From positions 1 through 64,000 of the forward strand of contig NZ_JAHLQM010000007.1 of NCBI RefSeq assembly GCF_018919165.1: a stretch of DNA of 64,000 nt, read 5' to 3'. The notes under the pieces are model-generated. The model made no database searches, had not been told where the DNA came from, and saw only the letters and a program-made list of their open reading frames with translations. A program made the translations under genes and the position numbers. Of the stretch, positions 1 to 8,021 are shown piece by piece. How positions within the stretch are numbered: the first letter of the stretch is position 1; every line of letters starts with the position of its first letter. The DNA comes from Amphibacillus sp. MSJ-3 (lineage in GTDB: Bacteria > Bacillota > Bacilli > Bacillales > Amphibacillaceae).

Positions 1-135
1 TTAATAACGTCACACTACCTAAACGGCGAGCAAGCGAAGCGCGGTAGCTAATGGTGTACAATATTAGAGTGTCTAACTTACTGTTATGAAAACAACATCG
101 AGAAAATATTGACACATACTTTTATTTTGCTTGAC

Positions 136-164
136 TTGACCTTTTAAGTTGAATAAGCTACGAT
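136..164 (+). promoter_or_regulatory. Candidate sigma-A promoter of cspD
   Basis: A -35 box TTGACC (136-141) and a -10 box TACGAT (159-164) are separated by 17 bases, followed by AT-rich DNA. Transcription would start near 171 and give a 5' leader of about 200 bases before cspD. The match to consensus is seen; the use of the promoter is inferred. Confidence 0.5.
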
Positions 165-187
165 TAATATAAGCAAATAAGATGTAT

Positions 188-257
188 AGGGTCTTGTTTT
201 AGCCTTAATCGAAGCGGTATAGGAGCAAAGATCCTACCCTTCATTAGGGCTATTTTT
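188..257 (+). promoter_or_regulatory. Structured leader / terminator-like hairpin upstream of cspD
   Basis: The arm at 200-209 pairs with 243-252 (ten pairs, one G-U), and an inner stem forms between about 216-224 and 232-238. A run of T follows at 252-256. This is the shape of an intrinsic terminator placed inside the cspD leader. The AGGGTCT at 188-194 can pair alternatively with the inner right arm, which could make an antiterminator. I do not recognise it as a named riboswitch. It may be an attenuator, a cold-sensing leader, or the end of a separate small RNA. Confidence 0.4.
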
Positions 258-371
258 AGTTTAGTCACAAAAGCTTTACTTCAATCATTTATTAAATGAG
301 GTTTTACCTTATGTCATCTTACTTGTAATATTTTTTTCACAAAATGATATGAATTTAGGAGGATTTTGTAC

Positions 372-572
372 ATGCAAAACGGTATTGTCAAATGGTTTAA
401 CGCAGAAAAAGGATACGGGTTCATCCAATTAGAAGAAGGCGATGATGTATTCGTACATTATTCTGCCATTCAAGAAGAAGGGTTTAAAACACTCGAGGAA
501 GGCCAGGAAGTAACTTTTGAAATTGTCGAAGGAGAGCGCGGTCCTCAAGCTGCAAATGTTGAGAAAAAATAA
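372..572 (+). CDS. cspD: Cold-shock protein (CspB/CspD family)
   Basis: A 66-residue single-domain cold-shock protein, the usual length for the family, which binds single-stranded nucleic acid and acts as an RNA chaperone. The RNP1-like motif KGYGFIQ lies near residues 13-19 and the RNP2-like VFVHYSAI near 26-33. The start is the ATG at 372, preceded by a strong AGGAGG (358-363); an upstream in-frame TTG at 366 lies too near the ribosome site. The gene is followed directly by an intrinsic terminator and preceded by a long structured leader, as is common for cold-shock genes. The identity as a cold-shock protein is certain. The choice of the symbol cspD rests on neighbours resembling the B. 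subtilis locus. Confidence 0.93.
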   Translation: MQNGIVKWFNAEKGYGFIQLEEGDDVFVHYSAIQEEGFKTLEEGQEVTFEIVEGERGPQAANVEKK

Positions 573-579
573 TGATCAA

Positions 580-604
580 AACGGTGGCCCTTGCCACCGT
601 TTTT
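580..604 (+). terminator. Intrinsic terminator of cspD
   Basis: The stem ACGGTGG/CCACCGT with a short loop is followed by TTTTT, directly after the cspD stop codon. Confidence 0.85.
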
Positions 605-616
605 AAGGTTGTGGTT

Positions 617-1039
617 ATGATGTTAGAAATATATGTAGACGGTGCTTCTGCTGGAAATCCCGGACCAAGTGGGATTGGGTTTTTAATTAAAAATAAACAA
701 ATCTATCTAGAAAACTATGTTTATATTGGACAAAGCACAAACCATGAAGCCGAGTTTAAAGCCCTAATTTACGCACTTAACTTCTGTTTGGATCATTTTC
801 CTAACGAGATTTTGTCCATTCGATCAGATTCTAAACTTCTTGTTGATGCCATTGAAAAAGGCTATGTAAAAAAGGAACCCTTTCAAACACTGCTTAGAGA
901 AGTTCAAGTTAAAATGGACTTCTTTCCTTATTGTTTTATTAAGTGGATTTCTGATCAACAAAATAAGCAAGCCGATCGTTTAGCACGACAGGCCATTCAA
1001 ACTAAAGATACTAAACTTAACGAATGCCCTTCTGAATAA
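617..1039 (+). CDS. RNase H-like domain protein (YpdQ/YpeP type)
   Basis: A protein of about 140 residues with an RNase HI-type fold, which would hydrolyse RNA in RNA-DNA hybrids. The four acidic positions of the family are visible: D in YVDGASAGNPGP near the N-terminus, E in NHEAEFKAL, D in IRSDSK, and D in NKQADRLA. The start is taken as the ATG pair at 617/620; the longer open frame from 572 would run through the cspD terminator. It is probably transcribed with cspD by read-through or from its own weak promoter. Its end overlaps the end of the convergent gene at 1017-1286 by 23 bases. In B. subtilis the related proteins are minor paralogues of RnhB/RnhC, so activity is likely but not shown. 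Confidence 0.8.
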   Translation: MMLEIYVDGASAGNPGPSGIGFLIKNKQIYLENYVYIGQSTNHEAEFKALIYALNFCLDHFPNEILSIRSDSKLLVDAIEKGYVKKEPFQTLLREVQVKMDFFPYCFIKWISDQQNKQADRLARQAIQTKDTKLNECPSE

Positions 1040-1286
1040 ATAACTCTTTAGCTTCTTTAATGTTTTCAACTTGATATTCTTTAAGTAACTCAAGTAAGCC
1101 AATATAAAAAGATCCATCAAATTGAAATTGTAAACGTAAGGTTGTTTCTAAGGCAATCTGAGCCATTTGATCATTTGCATTGGTATATTTTTTCCCAAAA
1201 TATATAAAGCGCACCTGCTCATCAGATAGTTTAAAACCTTTCGACCATAAACGTTCAAGATAGTCGGCTAGTGCGAGATCTCCCAA
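1017..1286 (-). CDS. DUF6123-like small protein
   Basis: An 89-residue soluble protein with no catalytic motif that I can see. The segment LWSKGFKLSDEQVRFIYFGKKYT resembles, from memory, small Bacillaceae proteins of the DUF6123 type. The start is TTG with GAGGGG six bases upstream; no ATG lies nearby. It converges on the RNase H-like gene and their 3' ends overlap by 23 bases. Nothing in the sequence shows its function. Confidence 0.6.
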   Translation of the reverse strand: MGDLALADYLERLWSKGFKLSDEQVRFIYFGKKYTNANDQMAQIALETTLRLQFQFDGSFYIGLLELLKEYQVENIKEAKELFIQKGIR

Positions 1287-1510
1287 CCCAATCCCCTCTT
1301 CTCTATACCATTAGGTATTTTCTCTAGTATACATTACTCTCAAAGAAATGGGAAGCCTTTTAACGAATGTCTGTTCCCTTCCTTGAGATTATATTTAAAA
1401 TTGTATTCCTACTTCTATTTTTAAGGTAACATTTAATTACCATAGATACTGACGTAACAGCACTTTTGTATATTCCTGAACTTTAAAAAATAAGAAAATC
1501 CGAGCAAAAG

Positions 1511-1551
1511 ATAAAAGCAACCTGTCGTAATATCATTACAGCAGGCTGCTT
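1511..1551 (-). terminator. Intrinsic terminator downstream of ypwA
   Basis: Arms at 1516-1530 and 1535-1550 pair with a few mismatches (AGCA.CCTG / CAGG.TGCT outside, GTAAT / ATTAC inside). On the minus strand the hairpin is followed by TTTTATCTTTT. It lies about 110 bases after ypwA. The rest of the 1287-1658 space holds no gene I can support. Confidence 0.6.
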
Positions 1552-1658
1552 TCCCATCCAAATTTCAAATGCTTCAGCTTCATAACTTCCTTGATCAACA
1601 TCATATATTGTAAGTCCTATTTCCTATGCTTCTGATAAACCATTCCCGCAATATAGTA

Positions 1659-3146
1659 CTAAAGCTGATAAATATCTTGGTATTTTGAAGTTAAATAATT
1701 AATGAGGTAGTTTGGATTTAAACCTTCTCCTGTTACCTGCTCAATCATTTCTAATGGTTGTTTCATTTTGCCATGACGATGAATTTGTTCTGTTAACCAA
1801 GCTTTAATTGGCTCGAAATCACCAGAGCAAATCATACTATCTAGGTTTATTTGATTCTGGATCCTAGCGTGTAATTGAGCAGCATACATATATCCTAGCG
1901 CATAAGTAGGAAAATAACCAAAGTCCCCGGCTGCCCAATGGATATCTTGTAAAACACCTTCACGGTCATTTGTTGGTTTAATGCCTAAATAATCTTCCAT
2001 CTTTTGATTCCAAGCCTCGGGTAAGTCCTTCACTTGTAAGTCACCATCAATCAAAGCCTTTTCTAACTCATAGCGAATAATGATATGCAATGAATAGGTC
2101 AATTCATCGGCCTCGATTCTAATTAAACTTGGCTTTACTTCATTAATCGCACGATAAAACGATTCGAAATCAATATTTTGAAAAGGTGCTGGCGCATATT
2201 CTTTAAATAATTCGAAATGACTTTGCCAAAATGAACGACTACGCCCAATAAAGTTTTCCCAGAATAAGGACTGGGATTCATGAATTCCCATTGATGCACC
2301 TGTTGCAAGAACAGTTTGATAAAGATCCGGATCAATATTTTGTTCATAAAGAGCATGTCCGCCTTCATGAATTGTACCAAAAATGGCTGTTCTAAAATCT
2401 TCTTCATCAAATCGGGTTGTGACCCGTACATCGTTAGGGTTAATCCCGATAGCAAATGGATGAATGGTCTCGTCTAATCTACCTGCGTCAAAATCATAGC
2501 CCATTTTATTTAAAATAGCTAAAGAAAACTTTTCCTGAGCTTGTTTAGGAAAGTGGTGTAATAATAAAGTTTGATCAATATTAACTTTAGACCGGTTTAC
2601 TTTTTCTACCAATTTAATTAGCTCTGATTTTAACTGTCCAAATACTTGATCAAGCAATTCAGTTGTTAAACCTGGCTCATAGTCATTTAATAGGCCTTCA
2701 TATTTATTTTCTTGATAACCGCGGTAAACGGCAAACTTTTTATTTAATTCAACAAGTTTTTCTAGATAAGGCTGAAGGATTGAAAAATCATTTTTCTCTC
2801 GGGCTTCTTGCCAAGCAGTTTCTGATTGGGAACTCAGGCTAATAAACTCCACTAATTCTTCTGTTGGGATATGTCGGTATTTTTGATATTCTCTTTCGCA
2901 TTCTTCAAGCGCTTTTTCAATAATCGGTGATGTCTTCTCCGTTTTTAATTGGTCGATTAGTTGCTTCATTTGGTCAGAGGTTTTCAACTGATGGACATGT
3001 TTAGCTAAGTAGCCAAGTGCTTCAGATCTTTGATTGGCGCCTTTTTTAGGGATCTTAGTTCTAAGATCCCAATTAATTAATGCGATTGTTTCAGAGTAAG
3101 CAGTTATTTCTTTCATTAAATCAATAAATTTGTCCTCGCTAGTCAT
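1659..3146 (-). CDS. ypwA: Thermostable carboxypeptidase 1 (M32 metallopeptidase)
   Basis: A 495-residue cytoplasmic zinc carboxypeptidase of family M32, about the normal length. The zinc-binding HEGGH motif is at residues 260-264, and the third ligand is expected at the Glu of the HESQSLFWE segment near 289-297. The family removes C-terminal residues from peptides. The gene follows rlmL on the same strand with an 8-base gap, so the two are likely cotranscribed, and the same pair occurs near rnpB in related bacilli. The protein appears intact with no missing motif. Confidence 0.93.
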   Translation of the reverse strand: MTSEDKFIDLMKEITAYSETIALINWDLRTKIPKKGANQRSEALGYLAKHVHQLKTSDQMKQLIDQLKTEKTSPIIEKALEECEREYQKYRHIPTEELVEFISLSSQSETAWQEAREKNDFSILQPYLEKLVELNKKFAVYRGYQENKYEGLLNDYEPGLTTELLDQVFGQLKSELIKLVEKVNRSKVNIDQTLLLHHFPKQAQEKFSLAILNKMGYDFDAGRLDETIHPFAIGINPNDVRVTTRFDEEDFRTAIFGTIHEGGHALYEQNIDPDLYQTVLATGASMGIHESQSLFWENFIGRSRSFWQSHFELFKEYAPAPFQNIDFESFYRAINEVKPSLIRIEADELTYSLHIIIRYELEKALIDGDLQVKDLPEAWNQKMEDYLGIKPTNDREGVLQDIHWAAGDFGYFPTYALGYMYAAQLHARIQNQINLDSMICSGDFEPIKAWLTEQIHRHGKMKQPLEMIEQVTGEGLNPNYLINYLTSKYQDIYQL

Positions 3147-3154
3147 CTTTTCAT

Positions 3155-4297
3155 TCAGTCCTTTTTAATAAATTTACCAAAATATTGATAATAGTCTACT
3201 TTTATAAAACCATTAAATAGTTTTCTTTTCTTCGTCGCTTTAGCACCATATATTTTTTCGAAATCTTCATTTGAAGTTAAAATATAACTGCTCCAGCTTG
3301 GGTTCTTTTGCATGGCTTGCCCCAAAGCCCGATAAATATGAGCAACCTCTTCCTTATTATTTAACCGTTCACCATATGGTGGATTAGTAATTAGGTAGCC
3401 GTTATTCTTTTTCGGATGGAAATCTTGTGCATTCATCTGTTTCCAATTGATTAAATCAGCTAATCCAGCTTCAACAGCATTCTTTTTAGCAATTTCAATC
3501 ACCTTAGGATCAAGGTCTGAGCCCGTAATATCTAATGTTTGATCATAGTTAGCTAATTGTTCTGCTTCTTCAAAGGCAGCTTCCCATAGTTGATCTTTAA
3601 TCAATGGCCAATCTTCACTTATAAATTCACGATTAAAGCCCGGCGCGATATTTTGGCCAATTAAAGCAGCTTCAATTAAAATGGTTCCTGACCCACAAAA
3701 TAAGTCCACTAAAGGATAGTCAGGTTTCCAATTTGTCAATTGAACAAGTGCAGCTGCCAAAGTTTCCTTTAAAGGTGCCTCTCCTTGCCCGACTCGATAG
3801 CCTCGTTTATGTAAACCCACTCCCGATGTATCAAGAGTTAATGTCGCAATATCTTTTAAAAGTGCAACCTCAATGCGATAGGTAGGACCTGTTTCTGGCA
3901 TATGGAGGGCTACTCCGTGCTTCTGCTTTAGCTTTTCTGCAACAGCCTTTTTAACAATCTTTTGACAATTAGGAACACTAAACAATGTCGATTTAACGGA
4001 TTTTCCAATCACAGGAAATTGGCCATCTTCAGGAATATAAGCTTCCCAATCCAGGGCTTTTGTTCTTTCAAAAAGGTCATCAAATGTTTTTGCCTCAAAT
4101 TCACCGACAATAATTTTCACACGATCTGCTGTTCTCAACCATAAATTACAGCGTGGAATTGCAGCTAAATCGGCCTCAAATATTACCTTTCCATTTTCAA
4201 CGCTAACTTCTTCATAGCCTAAGGCTCGTACCTCTTTGGCAACAATAGCTTCCAATCCCATTGCTGCAGTTGCTAATAATTTAACTGTTTTCTTCAT
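3155..4297 (-). CDS. rlmL: 23S rRNA (guanine-N2)-methyltransferase, RlmL-type (YpsC)
   Basis: A 380-residue THUMP-domain methyltransferase expected to modify a guanine N2 of 23S rRNA using S-adenosylmethionine. An N-terminal ferredoxin-like/THUMP part (about 1-160) is followed by a Rossmann methyltransferase domain with the SAM motif VDLFCGSGTILIEAA near residue 200 and the catalytic NPPYGERL near 305. The start is taken at the ATG at 4297 (MKKTVKLLAT), which follows an AGGGATC ribosome site; the longer frame begins with an unsupported TTG at 4330. It lies directly downstream of the RNase P RNA gene and its terminator, as ypsC does in B. subtilis. Confidence 0.93.
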   Translation of the reverse strand: MKKTVKLLATAAMGLEAIVAKEVRALGYEEVSVENGKVIFEADLAAIPRCNLWLRTADRVKIIVGEFEAKTFDDLFERTKALDWEAYIPEDGQFPVIGKSVKSTLFSVPNCQKIVKKAVAEKLKQKHGVALHMPETGPTYRIEVALLKDIATLTLDTSGVGLHKRGYRVGQGEAPLKETLAAALVQLTNWKPDYPLVDLFCGSGTILIEAALIGQNIAPGFNREFISEDWPLIKDQLWEAAFEEAEQLANYDQTLDITGSDLDPKVIEIAKKNAVEAGLADLINWKQMNAQDFHPKKNNGYLITNPPYGERLNNKEEVAHIYRALGQAMQKNPSWSSYILTSNEDFEKIYGAKATKKRKLFNGFIKVDYYQYFGKFIKKD

Positions 4298-4357
4298 CCG
4301 ATCCCTACTCTCATTTAGACAATTTATCAATATGATTTATTTACCCATTTAATAAAA

Positions 4358-4393
4358 ATAAAAAAACCCCCAGTGACTAGAATTGCCATTGGA
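4358..4393 (-). terminator. Intrinsic terminator of rnpB
   Basis: On the minus strand CCAATG pairs with CACTGG, followed by a T tract of seven. It lies just past the 3' end of the RNase P RNA and upstream of rlmL. Confidence 0.65.
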
Positions 4394-4413
4394 AGGTTTA
4401 CCTAAACATCATC

Positions 4414-4828
4414 AGACCAATGAATGTTTTATAAGCCATGTTCTGTGCTAACGTACTCATACGGTGGTCAGCCTCGTACAGTTAGTCGTAATCATCTATC
4501 TACTATTCCAATTGTGAATAGTCCTTGTTTCGGTTCATTTCCCTATTCCAAGATGCCCCTACCATTATTTGGGTTGCTCACTCGCGGGGTTTACCTCGTT
4601 CCACCTAAATTGTTTCCAATTTAGCTACGTCACTGTGGCACTTTTATAGAATGCAGGCATATCTAAGAAATAGACTTAGCCTTTATTCCCGCCGTAAGTT
4701 GAAGATCAACTTCCTTGATTTATGAATTCATCAAGCACGAACACTACAAGCATCTCAGCCTGTGTGAGCATGGACTTTCCTCTATAAACATCAAGTGCTT
4801 ATAGCGATTACTAAAACATTCATTATTA
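4414..4828 (-). ncRNA. rnpB: RNase P RNA, Bacillus class B
   Basis: The ribozyme subunit of RNase P, which matures tRNA 5' ends. Read on the minus strand, the sequence has the class B landmarks in order: GAGGAAAGTCCATGCTC near the 5' end (about 4765-4782), GTGTTCGTGC, AAGTGCCACAGTGACG, GAACGAGGTAAACCCC, TAGATAGATGATTAC and ACATGGCTTATAAAAC near the 3' end. The two ends pair (ATGAATGTTTT with AAAACATTCAT), giving a length of about 415 bases. The position between gpsB/ypsA and rlmL is that of B. subtilis. A -10 box TATAAT lies just upstream on the minus strand. The exact ends are estimates. Confidence 0.95.
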
Positions 4829-4852
4829 ATGATCTTTCTAAAAGCTATAACC

Positions 4853-4858
4853 ATTATA
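4853..4858 (-). promoter_or_regulatory. -10 box of rnpB promoter
   Basis: A perfect TATAAT on the minus strand lies about 25 bases upstream of the RNase P RNA 5' end. No good -35 box is visible at 16-18 bases. Confidence 0.5.
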
Positions 4859-5000
4859 GCACATCATCAATGATTAGACATCAACCAAATAATACTAGTT
4901 CCCCTCTACTTTACTGGATCTAGGACGCCACTTCTTGAAGGAGGGAAACATTGAGCAAAACAACTAAGCAATAAGTATTTAAACTAAGTGAAGCTTCACT

Positions 5001-5297
5001 TTATTCGCTCGTATATTTCTTCCCAAAAACCGCCTTTTCAAGGTTAGATACTCGTTTTAAAATATCATAATTTACTTGATGATTTGATGGTGCCATTCTT
5101 GTTCTCGTATGTTCTGTTCTTGATTTTAATGCTTGATTTTCTTTTATTAACTGATCGATTTGTTGATTAAAAAATTCATAATCTTGAATAATTATATCTA
5201 GGAATTCATCTACTTCTTCTTGATTGTAACCTCTCATGGCCGTTTTAAAGTTTTTATCTAAAATATCTTTTGCATTTAATTTATTTTCAGCGATCAT
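5001..5297 (-). CDS. gpsB: Cell-cycle protein GpsB (DivIVA family)
   Basis: A 98-residue DivIVA-like coiled-coil protein that shuttles penicillin-binding protein 1 between septum and sidewall. The N-terminal lipid-binding motif [19 protein letters not shown] lies near residues 15-33, followed by a coiled coil and the C-terminal trimerising segment [17 protein letters not shown]. The start is ATG at 5297 with GAGGTGAGAATA upstream; the longer open frame from 5342 is not needed. ypsA lies upstream and rnpB downstream, as in B. subtilis. The client protein PBP1 is encoded at 8022 in the same window. A 12-base palindrome GTGAAGCTTCAC near 4988-4999 may end the transcript. Confidence 0.93.
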   Translation of the reverse strand: MIAENKLNAKDILDKNFKTAMRGYNQEEVDEFLDIIIQDYEFFNQQIDQLIKENQALKSRTEHTRTRMAPSNHQVNYDILKRVSNLEKAVFGKKYTSE

Positions 5298-5367
5298 TAT
5301 TCTCACCTCATATTTAACAACACTTTCTATATATTTTTTCAAACTTTCATCAAATTGTCAATTAAAT

Positions 5368-5925
5368 TTAGTATGTCAAATCATTTTCCTGACTTTCATT
5401 AAGGATCTCATTTAAATCAAGGCTTGTTATATATTCGATCGGATAATCATGAATATCACTATATTTCCGTGCTTCCTCTAAAAAATATTGTACACTTCCT
5501 GGATAATCACTTTCAACAAGAACTAAGCAACGATCACTTTTATCGATCAACCATTTATTTCTAGCTTCAAATTGATAAGGACCTATATAATCAGCATTAT
5601 ACAATGGTGCATAATAATCAGCAAGATGAATCAGTCTTTGATATAGTTCTCGATCATGTTCTGACCACTTTTTGTCCTGGTTGTTAAAGGGTGGAATAAT
5701 CGCATACTTAATATCATATTCTTGTTTAAGCTCGTCCACTATCTCGCATGTCCACAGTTCAACACCTAATTGACCTGAAGTAAGAATCCATTCACCACCA
5801 TTTTCAATAAAATTTACAATTCTTTGTCGTAATGCATACTTTATATAATCAATTCTTTGGTCATTAGCTGATCTTACATTTAATTCATACGATTTATATC
5901 CCGTTACTGCCATGATTTTAGCCAT
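5368..5925 (-). CDS. ypsA: YpsA-like SLOG-family protein (DUF1273)
   Basis: A 185-residue cytoplasmic protein of the YpsA group in the SLOG (Rossmann-like) superfamily, about the usual length. The Gly-rich stretch GEWILTSGQLGVE near residues 43-56 is the expected nucleotide- or ligand-binding loop, followed by the conserved DRCLVLVESDYPGS segment. In B. subtilis and relatives YpsA affects cell division and is encoded next to gpsB, as here (70-base gap, same strand). The ligand is not known. AT-rich DNA with repeated TATTATAGTA just upstream is the probable promoter region. Confidence 0.88.
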   Translation of the reverse strand: MAKIMAVTGYKSYELNVRSANDQRIDYIKYALRQRIVNFIENGGEWILTSGQLGVELWTCEIVDELKQEYDIKYAIIPPFNNQDKKWSEHDRELYQRLIHLADYYAPLYNADYIGPYQFEARNKWLIDKSDRCLVLVESDYPGSVQYFLEEARKYSDIHDYPIEYITSLDLNEILNESQENDLTY

Positions 5926-5996
5926 TATTGCAAACCTTTCGTTAATGATAATAGTTGTTATGGGAATATTATAGTATATTATAGTATCATTTGGGC

Positions 5997-6034
5997 AAAA
6001 AAAGAGCTGGTTTAATTACCCAGCTCCTTTTTTT
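5997..6034. terminator. Terminator downstream of cotD
   Basis: GAGCTGG pairs with CCAGCTC around a short loop, flanked by A7 on one side and T7 on the other. It lies after the minus-strand cotD gene and could act in both directions. Confidence 0.85.
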
Positions 6035-6036
6035 GC

Positions 6037-6297
6037 TTATCTTGGCCAATTAAAGCCGGCATTTCCGTAATTGGGTGGCCAAGTTTGCCCTCCGAATACA
6101 TTCGTCTGATTAACCGTTTGTCCCCACGATGTCGACTGTGGGTAAAAATGTGTATTTTGGACAGTATGATGATCCGTTACTGTCGTGTGCGTAGGGTGAA
6201 CATAATTTACTTGACTATAACTACACGTATTTACGCATTTCTGTTGTGTAGGGCAAACTATCGTTTTAACTGGTTGTTGACAATTTGGTCTCCGCAT
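6037..6297 (-). CDS. cotD: Spore coat protein CotD-like
   Basis: An 86-residue protein rich in Asn, Thr, Gln, Tyr and His with three N-terminal cysteines. The run of CP/HP/HT motifs (CPTQQKCVNTC, VHPTHTTVTDHH) is typical of the CotD inner-coat family. The His-rich centre and the Trp/Pro/Asn-rich tail contain no enzyme motif. It stands alone with its own terminator. Expression late in sporulation is expected from the family, but I did not identify a sigma-K promoter. Confidence 0.8.
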   Translation of the reverse strand: MRRPNCQQPVKTIVCPTQQKCVNTCSYSQVNYVHPTHTTVTDHHTVQNTHFYPQSTSWGQTVNQTNVFGGQTWPPNYGNAGFNWPR

Positions 6298-6383
6298 TAT
6301 AATCCCCTTTCTATACTTGATTCATAATAGCTTATGAACAAGTGACTGGGAGGTAGCGGGCTTTTAGCCATAAAATCGCTATT

Positions 6384-6734
6384 TTAATAATTAAAATCCT
6401 TTTTAATTAATTCACAAACATAATTTATCGCTTGCTGTAACTCCATATATCGTTTTGGCTTGACATCGATATAATAACTATGAAGTAAAACAAGCTCAAA
6501 GTTCTCGCGTGTTGACTTAATTTGCTGTGGGTGTATAAGAAGTTCCCTTTGCTTTATAGCCGCTAGACTTTCTTTTTCCCATCTTTCAATTAAATTAAAC
6601 AATGGTTCCGTTTCAGTTTTTACAATTTCAAAAAAACTAGGATCTCTTTGGTCAACCGGTTGTTGATTATTTATAAAGTTTTCTTTTAAACGAAGACTGG
6701 CTTTTTGTAATTCATTCGTTAGTTCCATTAACAT
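6384..6734 (-). CDS. yppE: YppE family protein (DUF1798)
   Basis: A 116-residue protein, all-helical by composition, resembling B. subtilis YppE in length and in the closing pattern (ELVLLHSYYIDVKPKRYMEL...INYVCELIKKDF). The start ATG at 6734 has AAAGGTGAGAGG upstream; the frame is open further upstream to 6788 without a better start. The position between cotD and recU/ponA matches the ypp cluster of B. subtilis. The function of the family is unknown. Confidence 0.75.
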   Translation of the reverse strand: MLMELTNELQKASLRLKENFINNQQPVDQRDPSFFEIVKTETEPLFNLIERWEKESLAAIKQRELLIHPQQIKSTRENFELVLLHSYYIDVKPKRYMELQQAINYVCELIKKDFNY

Positions 6735-6861
6735 ATACCTCTCACCTTTCAGTATTACTTTATCACCATTAGCCAACTTCGTAAACAACTGAGCTCTTCA
6801 CTATCTTCTTTGAATAATGGATTTAAACGCTTATTAAATAAAGAGTTGCTTTAAAGAAAGC

Positions 6862-7131
6862 TCACAAATTTTGATTTCTCAATTTTTTTAAACTATAAAA
6901 ATATTGCAACAAACGGACTTTACATTTTTGAAAAAAGTTCTTTCGTTCTGCTTTATGCTTGAGTACAGATAAATGGTGATCATACTTTAGGCAGGATTGA
7001 AGACATTCCTTATGGCTCGAATGGATGAATGACTGGGTTTGTACAGTAAGCATATTCTCTATTTTAACTAATTGTGTATTTAAATTATGCAATTCTTCGA
7101 TAAATAGGCCAACATTTTTAGAATTAGACAT
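6862..7131 (-). CDS. Hypothetical small basic protein
   Basis: An 89-residue protein with a heptad-like N-terminal half (FIEELHNLNTQLVKIENML) and a basic C-terminus. It has three cysteines (CLQSCLKY and FFQKCK). A GAGGGG ribosome site seven bases before the ATG supports it as a real gene. It lies where B. subtilis carries small ypp genes but I cannot match it to one of them. No function can be stated. Confidence 0.6.
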   Translation of the reverse strand: MSNSKNVGLFIEELHNLNTQLVKIENMLTVQTQSFIHSSHKECLQSCLKYDHHLSVLKHKAERKNFFQKCKVRLLQYFYSLKKLRNQNL

Positions 7132-7410
7132 AAAATCAACCCCTCTTCATTTGATACATACTTTATTATGGATGAAGCTCAAATACTCCTGCACCATTGA
7201 CAAAACTAGTGTTGATCCAACAAAACTAGTTAAGATTCAATTACAGAAAACAAATTATATCTAGCCTATTTTCTTATACAAATGAAAAAAGTTGTTCATA
7301 ATAGGGTATATACAAAGAGTAGGAATTTGTTTTTAATAGTAGTCTATCATTTTAGTTCTCAAAATAGTCGTTTATCTGATATGATAAGATTAAGCAGGAG
7401 GAGAATTAAA

Positions 7411-8004
7411 ATGAATTACCCGAATGGAAAAAAGCATGTACTTAAACAAGTAAAAACAAAAGCTGAACGTCAACAAACTTTTAGTAATCGTGGGATGACA
7501 TTAGAAGAGGATATTAATCAAACCAATCGTTATTACTTAACGCATCAAATTTGTGTGATTCATAAAAAACCAACACCTGTTCAAATTGTCAAAGTTGATT
7601 ATCCAAAGCGAAGTGCTGCTGTAATTAAGGAAGCTTATTTTAAACAGGCCTCTACCACGGACTATAATGGTGTTTATTTAGGCCGTTATCTAGACTTTGA
7701 AGCGAAGGAAACCAAAAACAAAACGGCTTTTCCCTTAAATAATTTTCACGACCATCAGATTGAACACATGAAAACAGTAGAAAAACATGGTGGCATCGTT
7801 TTTGTTATTATCCGCTTTTGGGCCCATGATAAGACTTTTTTAATTCCTGCAGTGAAACTTTTTCCACTTTGGGATCGTCAATATAAAAATGCAGGTAGAA
7901 AGTCAATCCCTTATCAATTCTTTCTTGATGAAGGAGCTGAAATACCAACAAACTATCCTGCGATCATTGATTATATTAAAGTCATTGATCAATTGTTTTT
8001 TTAG
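7411..8004 (+). CDS. recU: Holliday junction resolvase RecU
   Basis: A 197-residue endonuclease that resolves Holliday junctions with RuvAB during recombination and chromosome segregation. The family signatures YPNGK (3-7), [60 protein letters not shown] and HQIEHM are all present, including the catalytic Asp/Glu/Lys of DFEAKETK. The start is the ATG at 7411 with AGCAGGAGGAG upstream; the open frame from 7282 adds a non-homologous stretch. The gene is 17 bases from ponA on the plus strand, the conserved recU-ponA operon of bacilli. Confidence 0.95.
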   Translation: MNYPNGKKHVLKQVKTKAERQQTFSNRGMTLEEDINQTNRYYLTHQICVIHKKPTPVQIVKVDYPKRSAAVIKEAYFKQASTTDYNGVYLGRYLDFEAKETKNKTAFPLNNFHDHQIEHMKTVEKHGGIVFVIIRFWAHDKTFLIPAVKLFPLWDRQYKNAGRKSIPYQFFLDEGAEIPTNYPAIIDYIKVIDQLFF

Positions 8005-8021
8005 AATGGAGGAAGATGTGT

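Noticed and set aside
1483-1623. Open minus-strand stretch of about 46 codons downstream of ypwA (YDVDQGSYEAEAFEIWMG...)
   Set aside because: It looks protein-like but has no start codon, and a terminator hairpin for ypwA lies inside it. No family recognised; too short to call a remnant.
4424-4624. Plus-strand 66-codon open frame
   Set aside because: It is antisense to the conserved core of RNase P RNA.
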